Of a stretch of DNA of 64,000 nt, positions 57,857 to 64,000 are shown in pieces. The notes under the pieces were generated by a model that worked only from the letters and a program-made list of their open reading frames with translations, was not told the origin of the DNA and did not search any database. The position numbers and the translations under genes were made by a program. Numbering within the stretch: position 1 is the stretch's first letter; every line of letters starts with the position of its first letter. Source of the stretch: Thelonectria olida (taxonomy: Eukaryota > Ascomycota > Sordariomycetes > Hypocreales > Nectriaceae); assembly GCA_020736575.1 (NCBI GenBank), contig JAGPYM010000020.1, positions 434,001 to 498,000 on the forward strand, written 5' to 3'.

Positions 57857-58686
57857 CGAGTCTAATGGGTTTGCACTTTGTTAAAAGAGAGATGAGAGAA
57901 AGATGGAGGAAGAAGGATTGCATATGCATTCGTAAATCACAATACAATGGGTCTCTCGGTCAATGGTTTCCTTTCGCAGTGTGGTTCCTGCAAGGTGCAA
58001 CTAGTTTCTCTTGTCGTTCTCTGTGATGGATGCATCGTGCATTAGTTGTGCTAATGTAAGTTTCCGTAGTAGGCAAGACGAACCGCCAGGGTTCCAACGA
58101 GCGGAGTTGCCCGTCATTAGCAGGTTCTTGTTGTTGGTGAGTTTCTGCGATAGAGTTGAGCACAGGTTAATGTCGAGGAGTTTAAGATGGCCATAATTGA
58201 GATAACAGGGTTAATTCAACTTTTCTGTTCTTTTCTTCTCAGAACAAATGTTCAAACCTGAGCCACAAATCTTCCCTTCGTCTGATTTGTAAACCTCGTC
58301 AGCCATCTCACCGCGTCCTACTTTGGTATCTCGATCCACCTCGTCTATCTCTGCTTGATCCACCAAGACCCAGATATCACATCCGCTTGTGAAGACTCTG
58401 CCATGTGCCTCTCGCATCAATTACCTTCGGAGAGAAGCCCAATCACAGATCCTAGGCAAGATATGGATGGATACATTGTCTGAAAAAGATGGCGACCGAT
58501 CCACCTGGAATGTCGTGTCCGCATAGATGCACCACAACCTTATCAGATTTTTGGTTAAAATCTTGAGGGCCTGCAAACCTTGGGCGTTTTTTTTTTTTTT
58601 TTTTTTACAACCTGATAAATCGTTTGAACGACCTGATCCTTTTGATTTCGTCAGAAACGTCTCTTGGTAGAGACCAGCTTGCTACC
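57857..58686. other. Intergenic region
   Basis: This holds the 3' flank of the spherulin gene and the leader/promoter of the sugar transporter. It contains a 20-nt T run (listed). No other gene. Confidence 0.55.
58587..58606 (+). repeat. Poly(T) tract of 20 nt
   Basis: An uninterrupted T20 run lies about 80 bp upstream of the transporter ATG. Long T tracts in fungal promoters exclude nucleosomes; it could alternatively be a remnant poly(A) tail of a retrocopy on the minus strand, but no such copy is visible next to it. Confidence 0.85.
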
Positions 58687-60276
58687 ATGGCGTTCGTTCC
58701 TTTCTACGTGACTGCGAGCATTCTCACATCATGTGTCGCTTTTCTCTTTGGGTATCTTTTCCTCTCACCTTCACACCAACGAACTTCGGATCTCGATATA
58801 CTGATACCGCATAGATACGACACCGGCAGCATTGGCTCCGTGACGACCATGCCAGCTTTCAAAGAGACATTTGGTGAATTTTCAGCAACCGTACACGGCT
58901 TGGTCGTCTCTTCCGCTCTTATCCCAGGCGCCATAACAGCGCTCGTCGCGGGTGCTCTCGCTCATCGGTTCGGCCATACCAGCTTGATCAGCCTAGGGTC
59001 AGTCACGTACGGAATCGGAGCTGGCCTCGAATGCGGATCTCCCAACTTGGGCGTCTTTGTCCTGGGACGGCTGGTCAAGGGTGTCGGAGAAGGGCTTTTC
59101 CTCAGCAATGTCTACGTCCAGGTTTCGGAAATATCTCCATACCGTGTGCGTGGCATCATGACGGCTCTGCCTCAGTTCCTCATCGTCTTGGGTCTAGTGA
59201 CGGGCTATTTCGTGTGTTACGGGACCTCCCGCCTTGGGGAGTCATCGGTAACTTGGCGCCTCCCGCCAGCGATCGCATCATTTCTCGGCCTCATATTGTC
59301 GACGACTTACTTTTTCACGCCTCCATCGCCTCGATGGCTTCTATCCAGGGGAAGGACAGACGAAGCTAGGACAGTCGTAGCTCAGCTCGGCCTTGATGAG
59401 ACGGAGCAGAAGGAACTTCTCGCGCAATCCTATGCCCCGGATGAGAGCATAGACCCAAACACTACCTTTTGGCAAAACATGGTTTATACCTTTAAAGAGT
59501 TTGGACTGGCCTTTTCGGGACCCTATAGGTCTCGAACGACACTGGCTTGCGTCATTATGGGCATCCAGCAGTTCAGCGGCATCGACGGCGTGCTATACTA
59601 CGCGCCCATCTTATTCACGCAGGCCGGCCTCAATAGTGAGCGGGCATCCTTCTTGGCCTCTGGCGTATCTGCTTTAGTGATTATGGGCGCGACCATCCCA
59701 GCAACCATTTTTGCGGACCGCTGGGGGCGACGCACGTCAGGAATCTTGGGCGGCGTGCTCATCACGAGTCTGATGCTCATCATGGGCTCTCTTTACGCCG
59801 CTGAGCAAGTCCACACGGATCGCGGCGCGGGACGATGGATCGTCATTGTTTGCATCTATCTCTTTGCCATTTCGTTTAGCTTTACTTGGGCTATTGGGTT
59901 TCGAACGTGGGTGGTAGAGAGCATGCCGAGGAAGACGAGGAGCAGTGCGTCGAGTCTTGCGCAATGTTCCAACTGGGTGAGTCTCGCTGCGAATAGATTT
60001 CCAAATGAGAAGGGAGTCACTGACTTGTGGTTTTAGTTGACGAATTACATTGTGGCGCTGGTCACACCCATACTCATCTCCAAGTCGACGTTTGCGGCCT
60101 ACTTTTTGTTTGCGGGATGCAGCTTTGTCTTGACTATCATCGTGTGCATCTTCATGTTCGAGACGAGAGGCCACAGCCTTGAAGAGATTGAGAGGCGATA
60201 CGAAGAGAAGCAGTCAAAACATGGCAGCAACAACAGCGTGGGACTGACAGGACTTGAAGGAGGAACATTGCATTGA
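58687..60276 (+). CDS. MFS sugar transporter
   Basis: Three exons, join(58687..58751, 58815..59976, 60037..60276), give 488 aa. The first splice restores FLFGYDTGSIGSV, the canonical helix 1 motif of fungal hexose transporters; unspliced, the frame stays open and inserts about 21 spurious residues. Other sugar-porter features are GRLVKGVGEGLFLSNVYVQ, PPSPRWLLSRGR (in place of PESPRWL), QQFSGIDGVLYYAPILF, ADRWGRRTSG and the C-terminal FETRGHSLEEIE. The QQFSGI and YYAP motifs line the sugar site. It should be a proton-coupled plasma-membrane monosaccharide importer. Its exact sugar is unknown. Confidence 0.92.
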
Positions 60277-60659
60277 GTCGGGGCGAACAGCTCCGGTCGC
60301 CGACATTTTGGCTGGCGTCGGTACTTCGCCAAAGCGAATCCTCCGCCATGACGAACGGGCCCTAATCAAAAAGGACCATACGAATGCAGGATTATGGGAG
60401 CCTGATGCAGGGACTGAAATGTAATTGGCGCTTTTGGGGCGTGTTTCGGGTATGAGTTGAACATTTTGCGGTCGTGGCGGGCATTTTCGGTCCCGGACAA
60501 ATTTGACTTGTCCGGAAAGTCCGTCAGAGTGCTGTAAAGTCAGCTCACGTCATGTTGGGGAGAGTAGATATAAATAAACAAATAAATAAGCTGATTTCTA
60601 TTTTTCAATCAATTGAATCGCCGGAGATCCTATCAATTGCAATTAATCAAAAGGCCAAC
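60277..60659. other. MCR1 promoter region
   Basis: The gap between the transporter stop codon and MCR1. It holds the inverted repeat listed separately and an AT-rich leader (60560-60650). Confidence 0.6.
60493..60515. promoter_or_regulatory. Inverted repeat CCGGACAA-N7-TTGTCCGG
   Basis: A perfect 8-bp inverted repeat with a 7-nt spacer lies about 145 bp upstream of the MCR1 ATG. CCG/CGG half-sites in dyad are the usual target of Zn2Cys6 fungal regulators. Binding is inferred only. Confidence 0.45.
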
Positions 60660-61611
60660 ATGTCTTGGAACCTCTCCTTCCGTCGAGTCCGCCCTTCTCC
60701 CATCATCGCCAGTCTAGCCGCCGGAGGCATTGGCTTTGGTATCCTCACAAAGCTCATCATGGGAAACGCTTCAGCAGAGTCAAGTTCGACCGTCACTCGC
60801 AAGATCTTCAAGGGCGGTCCGGCTTTGCTTTCTCTTCCTCTCGAGAGCTCGGAGTCTGTCAATCACAACACCAAGCGCCTCCGCTTCAAACTACCCCAGG
60901 ACGATGCCATCAGCGGTCTGCCCCTCACCTGTAAGTACTTACAATAACAAGACGCCTCTAGAGATGAACAACGCCTAATTGCATCCAGCCGCGCTTTTGA
61001 CGGTCTCGTTCCCCAAAGGAGGTTGGGTCCCCGTCCCTCGCCCTTACACCCCAGTGAGCCCTTCAGAAGAGCCCGGCTTCTTGGATCTGCTCGTGAAGAA
61101 ATACCCCAACGGAAAGGCCAGCACCCATCTGCACTCCCTACAACCCGGCGACAAGCTCTTCTTCGCCGCCGCCCTCAAAGGCTACTCGTGGAAGGCCAAC
61201 GAGTTCCCGCACATCACGCTCATCGCAGGCGGTGCCGGCATCACGCCCATCTACCAGCTCGCGCAGGGCATCCTCCGCAACCCCGCCGACAAGACGGCCA
61301 TCACTCTCGTCTTTGGCGTGAACGGCGACGAAGACGTGCTCCTGCGAAAGGAGTTTGAGCAATTCTCCAAAGAATTCCCTGGTCGCTTCAACGCCGTCTA
61401 CACGGTCAGCCATCCGGGCGAAGGGTCGCCGTTTCGAAAGGGATACATCACGAAGGCGCTGTTGGAGGAGGTTTTACCGAAGAGCAGACAGGACACAAAG
61501 GTGTTTGTATGTGGTCCACCGGCCATGGAAGAGTCGTTGGTTGGGAAGAAGATGTCGACGGGAGTCCTGGGAGAAATCGGATATCGAAAGCACCAGATCC
61601 ACAAGTTTTGA
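60660..61611 (+). CDS. MCR1: NADH-cytochrome b5 reductase 2, mitochondrial
   Basis: Two exons, join(60660..60930, 60989..61611), give 297 aa. A short basic N-terminus (MSWNLSFRRVRPSP) is followed by one helix, SPIIASLAAGGIGFGILTKLI. VNHNTKRLRFKLP begins the FAD domain, with the flavin motif RPYTPV at about 108-113, and DLLVKKYPNGKASTHLHSL. The NADH lobe has LIAGGAGITPIYQLAQ and the CGPPAM motif at about 265. This is Mcr1, which passes electrons from NADH to cytochrome b5-type acceptors at the mitochondrial outer membrane and intermembrane space. The N-terminus is shorter than in many homologues. The intron is GTAAGT to CCAG, phase 1. Confidence 0.94.
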
Positions 61612-61885
61612 AGCAACGAGATGAGATTAGACCGAATCACCACTCAATGTGCACGGTTCTTATGTTTTTATTGTACCAACGTCTAGAAGAATCCTATAGA
61701 ATAATAATTTCTCAATTATTGAGAGGTCTTTGAATCTTTTCTTCCCGACACGCGTGTTATGCACAGGTAAGTTGAGCCTTGAGTGAAAATCGCCCCGATA
61801 CTCTAGGGTTGGCTCCTTTGCGCAAAGGAAATTCCTGTTCTACATGTTTAGTAAGTAATAGTGACTTGCTTCAACATCAAATCCA

Positions 61886-61892
61886 GCGGGTT

Positions 61893-61933
<41 letters not shown>

Positions 61934-61958
61934 GTGTGTTCAATCCACACAAACCGCA
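61886..61958 (+). tRNA. tRNA-Phe (GAA), copy 1
   Basis: A 73-nt cloverleaf including the discriminator A, with no intron. D-arm GCTC...GAGC, anticodon stem TCAGA/TCTGA with GAA in the loop CTGAAGA, T-arm GTGTG/CACAC with loop TTCAATC. The acceptor stem has one G-A opposition at position 5/68, shared by all three copies. It is followed by a T-rich pol III terminator. Confidence 0.95.
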
Positions 61959-61966
61959 AGCATTTC

Positions 61967-61971
61967 TTTTT
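61967..61971 (+). terminator. Pol III T-tract terminator, copy 1
   Basis: TTTTT begins 9 nt after the tRNA end; a second T6 run follows at 61975-61980 as a backup. Confidence 0.7.
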
Positions 61972-62048
61972 GCATTTTTTCAAATTATTCTGTACTCATG
62001 CAGTAGCACAGACTTGGTGCCTGGGAGCGTCTCCAGCATCATCACACA

Positions 62049-62175
62049 GCGGGTTTAGCTCAGTTGGGGTATGTTCACTACAATACCATTTTCTGAGACT
62101 CACAACTAACCTTCACTGACAGAGAGCGTCAGACTGAAGATCTGAAGGTCATGTGTTCGATCCACATAAACCGCA
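62049..62175 (+). tRNA. tRNA-Phe (GAA), copy 2, interrupted in the D-loop by an mRNA-type intron
   Basis: The tRNA body is in two parts, 62049-62068 and 62123-62175, together exactly 73 nt and nearly identical to copies 1 and 3. The 54-nt insert (62069-62122) lies after nucleotide 20 in the D-loop, not at the usual 37/38 site. It begins GTATGT, ends ACAG, and has a CTAAC branch-like site at 62106-62110, 13 nt before the acceptor. The A-box lies wholly upstream of the insert and the B-box (TGTTCGATCC) is intact, so pol III could still transcribe it. The T-stem is ATGTG/CACAT, and the T-loop TTCGATC differs by one base from the TTCAATC of the neighbours. It may be functional if spliced, or a pseudogene. 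Confidence 0.88.
62069..62122 (+). other. Putative spliceosomal intron inside tRNA-Phe
   Basis: 54 nt with a GTATGT 5' splice site, a CTAAC branch site and a CAG 3' splice site. Its length falls in the range of the protein-gene introns in this window (49-64 nt for many). Removing it restores TTGGG-AGAGC exactly as in copies 1 and 3. The boundary can slide by only one base (a shared G). Confidence 0.75.
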
Positions 62176-62183
62176 CACAATTA

Positions 62184-62189
62184 TTTTTT
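62184..62189 (+). terminator. Pol III T-tract terminator, copy 2
   Basis: TTTTTT begins 9 nt after the tRNA end, the same spacing as for copies 1 and 3. Confidence 0.7.
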
Positions 62190-62270
62190 GCCTGTGAGTG
62201 CTAATTGTTTCCTCGACTTCCTCCGCTGGCGGACTTGGATCGTGAGAGCGGCAGCCAGCAACATCAACCA

Positions 62271-62277
62271 GCGGGTT

Positions 62278-62318
<41 letters not shown>

Positions 62319-62343
62319 ATGTGTTCAATCCACATAAACCGCA
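62271..62343 (+). tRNA. tRNA-Phe (GAA), copy 3
   Basis: 73 nt, no intron, same body as copy 1 except for a compensated T-stem pair: ATGTG/CACAT instead of GTGTG/CACAC. T-loop TTCAATC. Anticodon GAA. Confidence 0.95.
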
Positions 62344-62352
62344 GACGATTCC

Positions 62353-62357
62353 TTTTT
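62353..62357 (+). terminator. Pol III T-tract terminator, copy 3
   Basis: TTTTT begins 10 nt after the tRNA end. Confidence 0.7.
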
Positions 62358-62767
62358 GACGTTGGCCACGATGGTGTCGAGGTGAAGATGATTGTGTTCG
62401 CTCGTTGGAGTGGAGGCTGGCTATCTCGACCCTGGCTCCACCCCACAATCGAGGAATTACTTTTGCCAGATTTATGCGTGAATTGTGACTTGCTCTCGGA
62501 ACTATATAGCTTTTCTGAAGCTTCGGGATACCTCGTCTTGCTCTGTAAGTAAAACCGACTTGGAGTTGAGGTTGTTTGATGTCTCAGTCCATGGACCAAT
62601 CAAGTCTCAAGGGACTCATCCTGTTTTCCACATAGGTGACTGACTACGGTTCAGTTCGCAGCTGTGAGTCAGTCTGTTTGTCCCTTACTGCGGCGTAACG
62701 TAAACATTCGAATATATCATTTAATTCTTGTTTCTTCATGGTTTTGGACCAAGATACCCATCATATC
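62358..62767. other. Gap between tRNA cluster and 5-oxoprolinase
   Basis: This holds the 3' flank of the minus-strand gene. No fourth tRNA copy and no other gene was seen. Confidence 0.6.
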
Positions 62768-64000
62768 TTAACTCTCCATCTTCCCCCACCCCCCTCCGCC
62801 AGGTGTGTTGATCTGCATCCTCTCCCCAGCCCGCAAGTTGACCACTGCCTGTGACCCAAGACTAATCCTATCCAAAACTCCCTCGTCGTTCCATCGAAGA
62901 ACATAGTTCCTCCCAACACTCCCAGGCTCCCCTCCTTCCATGCCGTATGGCGGGAACACGCGACGCTCGCTGAGAATACTCGACTTCAGTGGTATTCTTG
63001 CCTCAATCTCACGAGTGATGCCGTCGCCTCCGCGCCACTTGCCACGCCCTCCAGTGCCCTTGTTGATCTCGTACCGTCGAACGATGACCTGGGTGCGCTT
63101 CTCGATTACTTCGGCGTCTGTGATGCGAGTGTTGGTGGAATGGGCGTGGGTAGCGTGCTCTCCGTTCCAGCCAGGACCGGCTCCCGTGCCTCCGCCGATG
63201 GACTCGCCATAGTTCCAACCGGGCTCAATCTCTCCCGTCTTGGGATTTCGGCCGCCCATGCCCCAGCCAAAGCTGCTCGCACAGCCCTGAAAAGCGGCAA
63301 CCACCTTGTATGCTCGTAGGATCACGTCGATGACGCGCTGGCTTGCGATGGTGCTTCCGCAGATGGCGACCGACGGCGTGGGGTTGAGAACGGAGCCCTT
63401 GGGAACGCGGATATCAATGGGTGCAAGGCAGCCCTGGTTCAATGGGATCTCCAAGTCGATTAGGCATCGAATGGTATAAATGACAGCCGAGTGAGTGATT
63501 GAGATGGGGCAGTTGATGTTGTTCCAACCCTGTGCTTCAGTTCCAGCAAAGTCGTACACTGCCGACCCTGTTTCCGGATCGATAGTAATCTTGAGCTTCA
63601 ACCGAGTTCCGCTGTCAAAGACGTCTTCAGCCTCGAGGCCATTAGGATGCTCTCTTGCAACCTTCTTCAAATACTCGCGCACGGCGACCTCGGCGTTGGC
63701 CTGGATACCCTTCATGTATCTATGCACAACGGGAAGGGTGAACTCGTCGCAGAGCTTCTGGAGCAGCGTGATGCCGCGCTGGTTGGCAGAGGTCTGCGCC
63801 TTGAGGTCGGAAATGTTGTCCTGGATCCGACGTGTGGGACTGCATCCGGGGAAGCTGCCTGCGTGGTTGAAGACTTCGCGGACTTCGTTCTCGAGAAATG
63901 TGCCGCCCCTGACAATCTTCATCGACTTTACGTTGACGCCTTCCTCCCAAAGCTCGGTCGAGTCGGGCATCATGGAGGTAATGCCCTTTCCGCCTGTGGT
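62768..64000 (-). CDS. 5-oxoprolinase (ATP-hydrolysing), C-terminal part; gene runs off the window
   Basis: 411 codons of an open frame reach the right edge, so the start and N-terminal HyuA part are missing. The visible part is a HyuB (hydantoinase B) domain: FPGCSPTRRIQDNISDLKAQ, SGTRLKLKITIDPETGSAVYDF, NQGCLAPIDIRVPKGS, NYGESIGGGTGAGPGWNG and the end INTPGGGGWGK. Eukaryotic 5-oxoprolinase (Oxp1 in yeast) opens 5-oxoproline to glutamate with ATP in glutathione turnover and is a HyuA-HyuB fusion of about 1280 aa; this piece fits its last third. A free-standing HyuB is less likely in a fungus. Confidence 0.9.
   Translation of the reverse strand, partial: TTGGKGITSMMPDSTELWEEGVNVKSMKIVRGGTFLENEVREVFNHAGSFPGCSPTRRIQDNISDLKAQTSANQRGITLLQKLCDEFTLPVVHRYMKGIQANAEVAVREYLKKVAREHPNGLEAEDVFDSGTRLKLKITIDPETGSAVYDFAGTEAQGWNNINCPISITHSAVIYTIRCLIDLEIPLNQGCLAPIDIRVPKGSVLNPTPSVAICGSTIASQRVIDVILRAYKVVAAFQGCASSFGWGMGGRNPKTGEIEPGWNYGESIGGGTGAGPGWNGEHATHAHSTNTRITDAEVIEKRTQVIVRRYEINKGTGGRGKWRGGDGITREIEARIPLKSSILSERRVFPPYGMEGGEPGSVGRNYVLRWNDEGVLDRISLGSQAVVNLRAGERMQINTPGGGGWGKMES

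Noticed and set aside
58587..58606. Poly(T) tract as proof of a retrotransposed gene
   Set aside because: No intronless gene copy or target-site duplication is visible next to it.
62069..62122. Canonical tRNA intron at position 37/38
   Set aside because: The insert lies in the D-loop, far from the anticodon, and carries GT-AG and branch-site signals instead.
1..64000. CRISPR array, prophage or bacterial operon
   Set aside because: No regularly spaced direct repeats, no phage genes; introns throughout show a eukaryotic nuclear genome.

Overview
This window looks like nuclear DNA of a filamentous ascomycete, most likely a Sordariomycete. The genes have many short introns (about 45-110 nt) with GTANGT-type donors, CTAAC-type branch sites and NAG acceptors. 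Typical fungal families are present (Pal1, spherulin-4, GT71 mannosyltransferase, intracellular GH3 beta-glucosidase, fungal lysosomal cobalamin transporter), and the tRNA-Phe body is of the filamentous-fungal type. The exact species cannot be named from sequence alone. All exon coordinates were derived by reading splice sites and checking reading phase by hand.

Layout. 0.8-3.8 kb: a 978-aa disordered protein with a C-terminal Cys-pair domain (-). 8.1-9.8 kb: ribosomal protein eS30 and the exon-junction-complex protein Y14 (both +). 10.4-13.3 kb: a seven-exon GH3 beta-glucosidase (-). 15.7-18.3 kb: a DUF202 membrane protein (+) converging on a fungal hypothetical protein (-). 20.6-22.6 kb: ERO1 (-). 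25.4-26.0 kb: CKS1 (-). 28.5-29.5 kb: USB1 (-). 31.9-33.6 kb: PAL1 (+). 34.1-38.6 kb: CFT1/CPSF160 (-). 39.4-41.2 kb: lysosomal cobalamin transporter (+). 41.4-42.6 kb: ANCHR-like abscission regulator (-). This part is a housekeeping block covering RNA processing, ER redox, cell cycle and morphology.

From about 42.9 kb the window becomes more accessory. It holds a decayed NACHT/STAND NTPase, a small Cys-rich gene broken by an in-frame TGA, a GT71 mannosyltransferase (-), a Cys-rich single-pass surface protein (+), a Git1-like MFS permease (+), a secreted GH43 enzyme (+), a small uncertain gene (-), a TPR-CHAT protease with both catalytic residues (+), a secreted spherulin-4 protein (+) and an MFS sugar transporter (+). 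The right end returns to housekeeping genes: mitochondrial NADH-cytochrome b5 reductase MCR1 (+), three clustered tRNA-Phe(GAA) genes, and the 3' part of 5-oxoprolinase (-), which runs off the window.

The two most notable observations are these. (1) The middle tRNA-Phe gene is interrupted in the D-loop by a 54-nt insert with every hallmark of an mRNA-type (spliceosomal) intron, quite unlike a normal tRNA intron. (2) An intact TPR-CHAT caspase-like protease lies about 10 kb from a NACHT NTPase relic, suggesting a locus with immune-type or cell-death-type genes gained and lost.
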